From positions 1 to 23,456 of the forward strand of contig JBBRNO010000103.1 in the NCBI GenBank assembly GCA_038230275.1: DNA of 23,456 nucleotides, given 5' to 3'. Position numbers and translations under genes: made by a program. Below the pieces are notes generated by a model that made no database searches, was not told the origin of the DNA, and worked only from the letters and a program-made list of their open reading frames with translations. The stretch comes from JANXXV01 sp038230275 (lineage in GTDB: Bacteria; Acidobacteriota; Terriglobia; Bryobacterales; Bryobacteraceae). Below, one piece after another: positions 7,565-17,826 of this stretch (within the stretch, counting starts at the first letter, position 1; the number at the start of each line of letters is the position of its first letter).

Positions 7565-8767
7565 TCAAAGCTCCAGGCGCACCACCGTCTCCATATGGAA
7601 TGTCTGCGGAAACAGATCCACCAGCGTAGTCTTCACAATTTGATACCCTGCTGCAACCAGCGGCCCCAGATCTCGCGCCAGAGTCGCCGGATCGCACGAC
7701 ACAATCGTAATCGCGCGGGGCTTCAGCCGGATCAAATCGCCCACCGCCCGCTTCCCCAGCCCCGCCCGTGGCGGGTCGGCCAAAATAAAATGCGGAGCCT
7801 CCATGAGTGTTCCCAAATAATCCTCGACGGACCGCTTCACCGCGGTCAACTTCACGCCGGCCCGTTCCGAATTGAACTTTAAATCCTCGGTAGCACTGGT
7901 GCCGGATTCCACCGCCGTCACGTTCGCGATCCTGCGTGCCAGTCCCAGCGAAAATAACCCGCCTCCTGCATAAAGATCCAACGCCGATTCACCTGAAGCA
8001 CCGTCCAGCGCCACCGCTACCAGCCGGTCCACCAAATGCCGGTTCACCTGAAAGAACGAGTTATGGCTCACCCGGAAAACATCGTCCGCCGCCGCGTAGT
8101 CCAACGCGCCCGCATCGGCCCCGGGTATCCGTTCCGCGCACCACTCGAAGAAATGCCTGGCGACCGGCTTCTCCGCCTCCAAAACATTCACCTGCACTTC
8201 TGTTTCATTGGTGAAAAGCTCCACGGCCCGCACAAATCGCGGAAAGCGCCGGTCCTTCATCATCAGTTGCAGCTCGGCCAGCGCCTCGTTCATCTTGGGC
8301 GATGAGACCGGACAGTGCGTAATCGGCACCATGGTGTGCGAACCCGCTTCCAGATAACCCAGCTTCCCATCGCGAAATTGAAACTGGCTGCGGTTCCGGT
8401 ATGCCCAAGGTTCGCCGGAGACGGTCTCGATCTCACCCACCGTCACCTTGCCCACCCGCTGCAGCACCTCCCGCAGAATCGCCTGCTTCTGGACCAGTTG
8501 ATACTCATACGAAGCGTGCTGATAGTGGCAGCCGCCGCATCGCAGAAAGTACGGACACGCCGGCGTAACCCGCTCCGGCGACGCCTCTTCCACCCGCACC
8601 AGCTTGGTTCGCAGCAGGTCCGGCTTGCTACGGTCCGGTAGCACCGTCGCTCTCTCACCCGGCAAAACGAACGGCGTCAGAACCACGCGCCCGTCCATTC
8701 TGGAAAGCCCGTCACCTCCGTAAATCAGCTTTTCCACCACCACTTCATTTGTCTCAGGAGTCTGCAT
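7565..8767 (-). CDS. RlmD/TrmA-family RNA (uracil-C5)-methyltransferase
   Basis: The 400-residue enzyme methylates C5 of a uracil in RNA using S-adenosylmethionine; RlmD acts on U1939 of 23S rRNA. The order is an N-terminal TRAM-like segment (VVVEKLIYGGDGLSRMDG), a 4Fe-4S ligand set CPYFLRCGGC (Cys71, Cys77, Cys80) with the fourth Cys152 in THCPVSS, and a C-terminal methyltransferase domain. That domain has the SAM motif LDLYAGGGLFSLGLA, ADPPRAGLG, the catalytic nucleophile Cys358 in VSCDPATLARDL, and Glu393 in FHMETVV. Family members differ in target (RlmC, RlmD, RlmCD, TrmA); the cluster and length fit RlmD best, but the site is inferred. The ATG at 8767 is chosen because the longer GTG-started frame runs into trpS. 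It is divergent from trpS with 32 bp between starts. Confidence 0.9.
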   Translation of the reverse strand: MQTPETNEVVVEKLIYGGDGLSRMDGRVVLTPFVLPGERATVLPDRSKPDLLRTKLVRVEEASPERVTPACPYFLRCGGCHYQHASYEYQLVQKQAILREVLQRVGKVTVGEIETVSGEPWAYRNRSQFQFRDGKLGYLEAGSHTMVPITHCPVSSPKMNEALAELQLMMKDRRFPRFVRAVELFTNETEVQVNVLEAEKPVARHFFEWCAERIPGADAGALDYAAADDVFRVSHNSFFQVNRHLVDRLVAVALDGASGESALDLYAGGGLFSLGLARRIANVTAVESGTSATEDLKFNSERAGVKLTAVKRSVEDYLGTLMEAPHFILADPPRAGLGKRAVGDLIRLKPRAITIVSCDPATLARDLGPLVAAGYQIVKTTLVDLFPQTFHMETVVRLEL

Positions 8768-8799
8768 CACGTTACGATTAGAAATTACCCTCTTACAAA

Positions 8800-9798
8800 A
8801 TGAAAGCACGAGTTCTGTCTGGCGTCCAACCTACCGGTAATCTGCACATTGGAAATTACCTCGGAGCATTGAAGAACTGGGTCAAGATCCAGTACGATTA
8901 CGAGAGCATTTTCTGCATCGTGGATCTGCACGCGATCACAGTCTTTCAAGACCCGAAAGAGCTGCGCAATAAGATCCGTGAGATCGCCGCCCTCTTCATC
9001 GCCTCCGGAATCGACCCAAAACATTCTTCCATAGTCGTGCAGAGTGCGGTGCCAGCCCACGCCGAACTAGCCTGGATGCTCACTTGCGTAACCCCCATCG
9101 GTTGGCTTTATCGCATGACGCAATTCAAATCCAAATCCGCGGTGCAGGAAAAGGACCAGGAAACCATCGGCGACGGTCTGCTGCAGTACCCCGTTCTTAT
9201 GGCCGCCGACATCCTGCTGTACCAGGCCGCCATTGTGCCGGTGGGGGACGATCAGGCGCAGCACCTGGAACTGGCTCGCGACATTGCCCAGCGCTTCAAC
9301 AGCCTCTACGGCGATACTTTCGTGATGCCGAAGACCAGTCTGCCCAGTGTGGGCGCTCGCATCATGGGCTTGGACGAACCCGAAAAGAAGATGAGCAAGT
9401 CGGCCGCCGGCGCCGCTCACGCAGTAGCCCTGCTTGACCCCATAGATCAGGTACGGAAGAAGATCATGCGCGCCACTACCGATTCCAACCCCGCCGTCGA
9501 CTTTGAAACCATGGGCCCGGGCGTGGCCAATTTGCTGGCCATTTACCAGGCCTTCGGTGGTGCTTCAAATGATGAGATGAAGGCGAAATTCTGCGGCATG
9601 CGGTACGGTGATCTCAAGAAGACCGTAGCCGAAATGGTCATCACGCACCTGGAACCTCTGCAGGCCCGCTATCACGAGATTGTCTCGGATCCCACTTACC
9701 TCGACGGCATTCTTGCGGACGGCGCGGCCCGCGTCGCACCCATTGCCAACTCAACCGTGGACCTGGTCAAAACCCGCATGGGCCTCTACACTTCCTGA
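8800..9798 (+). CDS. trpS: Tryptophanyl-tRNA synthetase
   Basis: TrpS charges tRNA-Trp. The 332 residues match the usual bacterial length. Class I signatures are visible: the HIGH-type motif HIGN at residues 16-19 within SGVQPTGNLHIGNYLGAL, the tryptophan and tRNA site region GDGLLQYPVLMAADILLY, PVGDDQAQHLELARDIAQRFN, and KMSKS at 197-201. The start directly precedes the first Rossmann strand (MKARVLSGVQPTG). The intergenic space to the divergent rlmD-like gene is only 32 bp; a possible promoter, TTGTCT (8749-8754), 18 bp spacer, TACGAT (8773-8778), lies largely inside that neighbour's 5' coding end. An MFS gene follows after a single base, suggesting cotranscription. No T-box-like leader is present. 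Confidence 0.96.
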   Translation: MKARVLSGVQPTGNLHIGNYLGALKNWVKIQYDYESIFCIVDLHAITVFQDPKELRNKIREIAALFIASGIDPKHSSIVVQSAVPAHAELAWMLTCVTPIGWLYRMTQFKSKSAVQEKDQETIGDGLLQYPVLMAADILLYQAAIVPVGDDQAQHLELARDIAQRFNSLYGDTFVMPKTSLPSVGARIMGLDEPEKKMSKSAAGAAHAVALLDPIDQVRKKIMRATTDSNPAVDFETMGPGVANLLAIYQAFGGASNDEMKAKFCGMRYGDLKKTVAEMVITHLEPLQARYHEIVSDPTYLDGILADGAARVAPIANSTVDLVKTRMGLYTS

Positions 9799-9799
9799 C

Positions 9800-11101
9800 A
9801 TGAGTTCGTCGCCAGTAAACTTACCGGCATACTGGCGGCTGCTTCGCACCAACCGCAATTTCCGTCTGCTCTGGATCTCGCAGTTGGTCAGTGAGATCGG
9901 CGATTGGCTGTACATGGTCTCCATTTACAGTCTGCTGCTGGAACTAACCGGAAGCGCGAAAGTGGTCGCCTTTGCCTTCGTACTACAGGTGCTGCCGCAG
10001 TGCTTCGCCGCTCCCACGGCGGGCGTCATCAACGACCGCATGAGCCGCAAGCAGATCATGATCGCAACCGACTGGTGCCGCGCCGCCATTGTCCTGGCGA
10101 TGATGTTTGTGCAGACCCGTGAGATGCTCTGGGTGCTCTACATCCTGCTCTTCACGGAGACTATCTTCTGGGCGCTGTACGAGCCGGCCCGCAGTGCGGT
10201 CATCCCCAATATCACCAGCGGAGCTGAACAATTGGTGGCCAACGGTCTCTCCTCCACCACCTGGTCTTTCACACTGGCTATCGGGTCCGCGCTGGGCGGC
10301 GTGCTGGCCGCGGTCTACGGCCGCAATACCGTCTTTCTGCTGAACTCACTTTCGTTCGTCTTCTCCGCGTTGATGGTCCGGCGTATGAAATTCGAAGAAC
10401 CGCATATGACGGACCTTGCGCCTCTCCGCGCCCGCGACCTGGTGGACTTTTCGCCCATTGCCGAAGGCGTCCGCTACGTCTCGAAAGACCGCCGCCTGCT
10501 GGTCACCATGTTCGTCAAGTGCGGCCTGGGACTGATGGGGACCAATTGGGTGCTGCTGCCCCTCTTCGGACAGAAGATCTACCCCATCTCGCTGGGCGGC
10601 TTGGACCCCAAGTCCAGCGGCATGCTGGGCATCAGCCTCTTGATGGGATGTCGCGGCATCGGTGCGCTTATCGGTCCGCTGACCGCCAGCATCTTCACGG
10701 GAGTGGATCAGCGCAAGTTCCGCACCGCCATTCTCTGCGGCTTTCTGATCGGCGCCACCGGCTACATGTGCCTCGGACTTTCCCCGTCCCTGCCGTGGGC
10801 CTGTGCCGCCATCGTGTTGGCGCACTCGGGCGGCGCCATCGGCTGGGTCTTCTCCACAACGCTGCTGCAAATCCATACCGGCGACAAATTCCGCGGCCGC
10901 GTCTTCTCCGCCGAGTTCGCCTTCAGCATGTTCACGCTGTCGATTGTCAGCTACAGCGCCGGTGTCCTGGCTGACCAGGGCGTTCCGGTACGTACTCTGG
11001 CCCTGTGCACAGGAGCCATCATATTGATCCCGGCGTGCCTCTGGGCCGCAGCCCTTCGGCTGTGGCGCGATGCACCGCATGAAAACCCTCGGCAACCGTA
11101 G
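9800..11101 (+). CDS. Major facilitator superfamily exporter (MFS_3/EntS-like)
   Basis: This is a 433-residue inner-membrane transporter with roughly ten to twelve hydrophobic helices. The N-terminus FRLLWISQLVSEIGDWLYMV and the loop 2-3 signature AGVINDRMSRKQIM (the D-R-x-x-R/K motif between helices 2 and 3) are typical of the EntS/MFS_3 drug- or siderophore-exporter group. The EPARSAVIPNI block after helix 4 is also characteristic. The second half begins around DRRLLVTMFVKCGLGLMG. The substrate is unknown. The ATG chosen lies one base after the trpS stop; the open frame reaches 120 bp further upstream but inside trpS. The last 83 bp overlap, on the opposite strand, the 3' end of the small kinase gene. 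Confidence 0.9.
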   Translation: MSSSPVNLPAYWRLLRTNRNFRLLWISQLVSEIGDWLYMVSIYSLLLELTGSAKVVAFAFVLQVLPQCFAAPTAGVINDRMSRKQIMIATDWCRAAIVLAMMFVQTREMLWVLYILLFTETIFWALYEPARSAVIPNITSGAEQLVANGLSSTTWSFTLAIGSALGGVLAAVYGRNTVFLLNSLSFVFSALMVRRMKFEEPHMTDLAPLRARDLVDFSPIAEGVRYVSKDRRLLVTMFVKCGLGLMGTNWVLLPLFGQKIYPISLGGLDPKSSGMLGISLLMGCRGIGALIGPLTASIFTGVDQRKFRTAILCGFLIGATGYMCLGLSPSLPWACAAIVLAHSGGAIGWVFSTTLLQIHTGDKFRGRVFSAEFAFSMFTLSIVSYSAGVLADQGVPVRTLALCTGAIILIPACLWAAALRLWRDAPHENPRQP

Positions 11102-11486
11102 GCACTACCAGCCGCGAAGCCAATAGATCGATTACCGCCTCCGGCACTATTCTGTCGCGGCCTCGATTGCGCTCCTTGCACACGGCCACGGGAACATCGA
11201 AGAACAGAGCCTCCACTTCACAATCGTAAAGCTGCCCCATTGCGATATACGGCCGGCGGTCCCGTAGTGTAAGATGCGTCGCGTCCACATAGGACACGGG
11301 ACGGCGCAACAGCAGCCGGTGCCGCAGCAGGTAACGCATGGAGGCGAACACCCGGCCGTGAATAGTCTGATTGGTGGCGTCGTCTATCAGCAACTCGCGC
11401 ACTGCATCGGAGGAGATCGGCGTCACGCCAAGGTCCCGTAGATAGGTGGACTTCCCCGACCCCGGCAGGCCCACCAGCAGAATCAC
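11019..11486 (-). CDS. Small P-loop kinase / AAA_33-type ATPase
   Basis: The product, about 155 residues, opens with a Walker A motif, GLPGSGKST, almost at its N-terminus. It then has ISSDAVRELL (an aspartate placed as in polynucleotide and zeta-toxin-type kinases), SYVDATHLTLRDRRPYI (the Asp/Thr acceptor region), FFDVPVAVCKERNRGRDR and a closing VPTVAEGF. The pattern fits the AAA_33/T4 Pnk-like kinase family; the substrate is unknown. The start is uncertain: GTG at 11486 lies about 11 bp after the acyl-CoA dehydrogenase stop and is used here, while TTG codons at 11537 or 11555 would add up to 23 residues and overlap that gene. No good ribosome site is seen. The 3' 83 bp lie antisense inside the MFS gene. 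Confidence 0.78.
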   Translation of the reverse strand: MILLVGLPGSGKSTYLRDLGVTPISSDAVRELLIDDATNQTIHGRVFASMRYLLRHRLLLRRPVSYVDATHLTLRDRRPYIAMGQLYDCEVEALFFDVPVAVCKERNRGRDRIVPEAVIDLLASRLVVPTVAEGFHAVHRATAEGLRPRGTPGSI

Positions 11487-11496
11487 ACGAGGGACG

Positions 11497-13233
11497 CTAG
11501 ACGACGTACTTGCCTGCCTCCAGCAGTCTCTTGGCAATGCCGCGCCGCAGTTCAATGGAGTTCACCGGTTCAAACTTGGTGAACCGCTTCAGCACCGCCA
11601 GATTCATACGCAAGGCGTCGCCTTCGGAACAGGCGGCAATCACCGTCCGCGCCGAAGACTCAATCTGCTCCAAAGCCTCGCGAAGAAATACAGCCGACAT
11701 CGCCGCCGCATTCGTCCCCTTGGCTCCCAGTTTCTGCGTCCGCAGGTAGACCGACTCCATGGCAAAGGCGTTCATCAGCACATCGGTGATGCCGGCCAGC
11801 ACTTCCTGTTGTTCTTCAATGGCCGTCAGGTAGCGCTGATAGGCAACGCCCAGCACGAACAAACCGGCCTTTTTGGCATTGGCGACAAGCTCTCCCTCTC
11901 CGCCACCGCTGCTCGCCGGACCGCTCAGCAACTCAGCCTGCAGCGCCTTCACCGCCGCGACCAGGGGCAACTGTCCGCGCTGCGCCCGCTTCAGCATCAT
12001 GCCAGTGGCTAGCAGCCGGTTGATCTCGTTGGTGCCTTCAAAAATCCGGTTAATGCGCGAATCCCGATAGGCCCGCTCCACCGCGTAGTCCTGATGGAAG
12101 CCGTAACCACCGTGGATCTGCACGCCTTCATCCACCACGTAGTCCAGCGCTTCCGACGCGAACACTTTGATGTAGCTGCACTCCGTGGCGTACTCTTCCA
12201 CCGACTTCAACAGATCTTGCCCCGCGGCCTGCTCGGCTTCAATCAACCCCACCACGCGGTAGCTCATGGTCTCGGCCGCATAAGTTTTGATCGCCATTTC
12301 AGCCAGCTTGTGCTGAATCATGCCGAACTCTGAGATGGACTTGCCGAACGCTTTCCGTTCCTGCGCGTATTTCAGGCAAACGTGGATCACATTTTTGCAG
12401 CCGCCAACCGCGAACGGCCCCAGCTTCAGCCGGCCCAAATTCAGAATGTTGAACGCGATGATGTGTCCGCGCCCAATCTCACCCAGCACGTTCTCCACCG
12501 GCACCTTCACGTTGTCGAAGTAGACCGCCGTAGTGGAGCTGCCCTTGATCCCCATTTTCTTCTCTTCAGCGCCAGGGCTAACGCCGGGAAACGCCCGCTC
12601 CACCAGAAACGCGGTGAATTTCTCACCGCCGACCTTGGCGAACACAGTGTATAAATCGGCTCCACCACCGTTGGTGATCCACATCTTCTGACCATTCAGA
12701 ACATAGTGCGTTCCATCCGCACTGAGGTCCGCCCGCGTCTTGGCCGCGAGTGCATCCGACCCCGCCTGCGGTTCACTCAAACAGTACGCGCCGATCATCT
12801 CCGCCGAGGCCAGCTTGGTCAGATACTTGCTCTTCTGCGCCTCGGTTCCATAAAGCATCACCGGCATGGTTCCAATGCCCGCGTGCCCGCCATGCCAGGC
12901 GGAATACGATCCGTCTCGCGCGACAACCTCAGCCACCATCATGGCCGAGGTAAGATCCATCTCCATGCCGCCGAATCGCTCCGGCACCACCACCGCGGCC
13001 AGCCCGAGTTCGGCCGACTTCTTCAGGATGCGAACCGCGACCCCAGGTTCCTGGTGCTGAATGGCCTCCAGATTGGGAGCCACTTCCCGGTTCCAAAAGT
13101 CCTCGGCGGTTTTCGCAATTGCGCGGTGCTCGCCGGTGAAGTCCTCCGGAGTAAAGATCTCCCCCGGCTGCCGCTGTTCCAGCAGGAACGCGCCGCCTTT
13201 CGATCTGGGTAGCGAAACGGTCGTGGTGGCCAT
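11497..13233 (-). CDS. fadE: Acyl-CoA dehydrogenase, FadE type
   Basis: This FAD enzyme carries out the first step of fatty-acid beta-oxidation, acyl-CoA to trans-2-enoyl-CoA. Its 578 residues match the long type (B. subtilis FadE, mitochondrial VLCAD) with about 170 extra C-terminal residues, rather than the ~380-residue short type. Visible are the flavin and substrate motif YCLSEPQAGSDALAAKTRA (from 150), WITNGG, the middle beta-domain block KMGIKGSSTTAVYFDNVKVP, QERKAFGKSISEF, and the catalytic Glu399 in FEGTNEINR. The start has a strong AGGAG ribosome site overlapping the thiolase stop, 10 bp away. It is third in the fadN-fadA-fadE operon. No electron-transfer flavoprotein genes, its likely acceptor, occur in the window. 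Confidence 0.94.
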   Translation of the reverse strand: MATTTVSLPRSKGGAFLLEQRQPGEIFTPEDFTGEHRAIAKTAEDFWNREVAPNLEAIQHQEPGVAVRILKKSAELGLAAVVVPERFGGMEMDLTSAMMVAEVVARDGSYSAWHGGHAGIGTMPVMLYGTEAQKSKYLTKLASAEMIGAYCLSEPQAGSDALAAKTRADLSADGTHYVLNGQKMWITNGGGADLYTVFAKVGGEKFTAFLVERAFPGVSPGAEEKKMGIKGSSTTAVYFDNVKVPVENVLGEIGRGHIIAFNILNLGRLKLGPFAVGGCKNVIHVCLKYAQERKAFGKSISEFGMIQHKLAEMAIKTYAAETMSYRVVGLIEAEQAAGQDLLKSVEEYATECSYIKVFASEALDYVVDEGVQIHGGYGFHQDYAVERAYRDSRINRIFEGTNEINRLLATGMMLKRAQRGQLPLVAAVKALQAELLSGPASSGGGEGELVANAKKAGLFVLGVAYQRYLTAIEEQQEVLAGITDVLMNAFAMESVYLRTQKLGAKGTNAAAMSAVFLREALEQIESSARTVIAACSEGDALRMNLAVLKRFTKFEPVNSIELRRGIAKRLLEAGKYVV

Positions 13234-13243
13234 CTTTGTTCTC

Positions 13244-14410
13244 CTAGTTCAACGATTCGAATATCCCAGCCGCGCCCTGTCCGCCACCCACGCACATGGT
13301 GACCATGCCGTAGCGGGACCCGCGGCGTTTCAATTCGCGCAACAGGGTGGCAGTCAACTTCGCCCCCGTGCAGCCCAGCGGATGCCCCAACGCGATGGCG
13401 CCGCCGTTCAAGTTCACCTTCTCCGGATCGATCCCTGCCTGCCGGATCACCGCCAGCGCCTGCACTGCGAACGCCTCATTCAGCTCGATCACATCGATAT
13501 CATCCAGCTTCAGGCCGGCCAAGGCAAGGGCCTTCGGAATAGCCACCACCGGGCCGATCCCCATGATCTCCGGCGGCACGCCGGCCACTGCGAAGCTGAC
13601 AAACCGGGCCATCGGTTTCAAACCCAATTCGTCTGCCTTCGATTCCGACATTACCAATGCGGCCGCCGCTCCATCGCTGGTCTGTGACGAATTACCCGCC
13701 GTCACCGAACCGGCGGCGTGGAACACGGGCCGCAGCTTGGCCAGTGCCTCCAGCGATGTGTCCGCCCTTGGCCCTTCGTCCTTCTCAAACACCGTCTGCT
13801 TCACGCCGTCCAGCGTCGCTGAGACAACGCCCAGCGAGACTATCTCATCCTGAAACTTGCCGGTCGCCTGTGCGTTCAGTGCGTTCTGATGGCTGCGGTA
13901 AGAGAAGCGATCCTGATCTTCACGGCTGATGTTGTACTTGCGCTGCAGTTCCTCCGCGGTAAGCCCCATGCCCATGTAGATTTGTGGATGGTTATCCACG
14001 AACCACGGATTTGGAGCGAACTTGTTGCCCGACATCGGGATCATGCTCATTGACTCGGAGCCGCCCGCGAAGATGATCTGCGCGCTGCCCGACCGGATGC
14101 GGTCCGCGGCCATCGCAATGGCCTGCAAGCCGGACGAACAGAAGCGGTTGATCGTCACACCGGGGACCATGTCCGGCAAGCCCGCGCGCAAGGCGGCAAT
14201 ACGTGCCATATTCATTCCCGATTCGGCCTCCGGCATGGCGCAACCCAGAATCACATCGTCCACTTCATCGGGCGGGACCTCCCGATACTTCTCCAGCAGC
14301 CTGCGGATCACTGCCGCCGCCATATCGTCGGGACGAGTGTTCTTCAGCGTGCCGCGGCCGGACTTCCCCACCGCGGTCCGCAAACAATCAACCACTACAG
14401 CCTGTTCCAT
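13244..14410 (-). CDS. fadA: Acetyl-CoA acyltransferase (3-ketoacyl-CoA thiolase)
   Basis: The thiolase performs the last beta-oxidation step, cleaving 3-ketoacyl-CoA with CoA. It has 388 residues and all three thiolase signatures: the nucleophile Cys91 in NRFCSSGLQAIAMA, NGGAIALGHPLGCTGA with His343, and the second catalytic Cys373 in CVGGGQGAAG. The start MEQAVVVDCLRTAVGK aligns with the family N-terminus. It lies 2 bp after the fadN stop, and its ribosome site AGGAA sits within the end of fadN; the upstream extension of the frame lies inside fadN and is rejected. Middle gene of the operon. Acetoacetyl-CoA thiolase activity is possible, but the neighbours favour the degradative FadA role. 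Confidence 0.94.
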   Translation of the reverse strand: MEQAVVVDCLRTAVGKSGRGTLKNTRPDDMAAAVIRRLLEKYREVPPDEVDDVILGCAMPEAESGMNMARIAALRAGLPDMVPGVTINRFCSSGLQAIAMAADRIRSGSAQIIFAGGSESMSMIPMSGNKFAPNPWFVDNHPQIYMGMGLTAEELQRKYNISREDQDRFSYRSHQNALNAQATGKFQDEIVSLGVVSATLDGVKQTVFEKDEGPRADTSLEALAKLRPVFHAAGSVTAGNSSQTSDGAAAALVMSESKADELGLKPMARFVSFAVAGVPPEIMGIGPVVAIPKALALAGLKLDDIDVIELNEAFAVQALAVIRQAGIDPEKVNLNGGAIALGHPLGCTGAKLTATLLRELKRRGSRYGMVTMCVGGGQGAAGIFESLN

Positions 14411-14412
14411 AT

Positions 14413-16740
<2,328 letters not shown>

Positions 16741-16803
16741 TAGCTCTCTCAGCTTGGCCAGTGTAACAGAAAGAGTGTTGCCGGCTGCATCGATTATGAT
16801 GGT

Positions 16804-17826
16804 GTGTTGGACGGTTCAAACGAGGTCAGCAAGGAGAGTCCCAAGCGCAAGCATTCCGCGACAATTCTTCTAATCGCTACCAACATCTTCTCCATCGGTT
16901 GTCTGTATTGGGTGTTGCGTGGCGCTGAACTTGGGAATCTGAAGGAAGAGCTCTGGACGACGAATTGGGGATGGGTCACGGTGGCCGTGATCAGCGACAT
17001 CCTGGTTTATTTCTGGCACGCCTGGCGCTGGAGCCTGCTGCTTACGCCGCTGGCGAAGGTGCCTTTCTGGAACTCGTTGCGCGCCATCTACGTAGGGCTG
17101 TTTGCGAATGAAGTGCTACCGTTCCGCACGGGAGAAGTCATCCGCTGCGTCCTTCTGTCCCGATGGACCAAACTTCCCATCTCCGTTTCGTTGTCCTCGG
17201 CGCTGATCGAACGAATCTTTGACGGCATCTGGCTAGTAGTCTGCCTGATGATCACCATCCGGTTTGGGCCGGCGTTGCCAACCTATCTGAAAGATGGCGG
17301 CGTGGTGTTGGCGGTGTTTGTTCTAATTTGCGGCGCGTTGCTGGGCGTGGCGATGTTTTACAAACAGCAATCGATGCACGTGTTCTCAAAGAACCGCATA
17401 CTTTCGAATCTTAATGTGGTGATTGAAGATCTGCACATCATCGGCCATTCGAAGTATCTCTACTACTCGTGTGCAACCAGCCTGCCATACCTGCTGATGC
17501 AGATCATTCCCATCTATGCGCTTGCCAAAGGTTATCCCGGATTCGATCTTACAATCGGGCAGGCTGCTACCTTGATGGTAATTCTGCGGCTTGGTTCCGT
17601 GGTGCCGCAGGCGCCGGGCAATGTTGGTGCATTTCAAGCGTTGACAGTGGTTGGGCTCGCCCTGTTCGACGTCACTGGGGGCGTGGCCAAACGCTTCTCG
17701 CTGGTGATGTGGAGCGTGATTACCTTGCCGCTGTTGATTGCCGGATTCGTAGCTCTTGCCGTCACAGGAATCAAGATGGCTGAATTACGCCATCATGGAC
17801 GGTCCGGTTTCAAGTCCAATAAGTAA
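16804..17826 (+). CDS. Lysylphosphatidylglycerol synthase TM-region / YbhN-AglD family membrane protein
   Basis: The 340-residue polytopic protein has about eight hydrophobic segments and belongs to the LPG_synthase_TM (PF03706)-like group, which includes the flippase half of MprF and YbhN/AglD relatives. Family marks are a Trp/Arg segment after the second helix (FWHAWRWSLLLTPL), FWNSLRAIYVGLFANEVLPFRTGEVIRCVLLSRW, the ALIERIFDGIWLV helix and the VPQAPGNVGAFQALTVVGL signature near the C-terminus. No lysyl-transferase domain is present, so it is probably a lipid-translocating or lipid-modifying membrane protein of unknown substrate. The start is GTG at 16804; nearby ATGs are out of frame. Its TAA stop directly abuts the selA ATG. 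Confidence 0.87.
   Translation: MLDGSNEVSKESPKRKHSATILLIATNIFSIGCLYWVLRGAELGNLKEELWTTNWGWVTVAVISDILVYFWHAWRWSLLLTPLAKVPFWNSLRAIYVGLFANEVLPFRTGEVIRCVLLSRWTKLPISVSLSSALIERIFDGIWLVVCLMITIRFGPALPTYLKDGGVVLAVFVLICGALLGVAMFYKQQSMHVFSKNRILSNLNVVIEDLHIIGHSKYLYYSCATSLPYLLMQIIPIYALAKGYPGFDLTIGQAATLMVILRLGSVVPQAPGNVGAFQALTVVGLALFDVTGGVAKRFSLVMWSVITLPLLIAGFVALAVTGIKMAELRHHGRSGFKSNK

Noticed and set aside
9680..9799. 40-codon N-terminal extension of the MFS protein
   Set aside because: It lies inside the 3' end of trpS in another frame and has no transporter features; the ATG at 9800 fits the family start.
16741..16803. FadR-like operator upstream of fadN
   Set aside because: Only a 4 bp inverted match (CATC...GATG) around 16788-16801 was seen; too weak to call.
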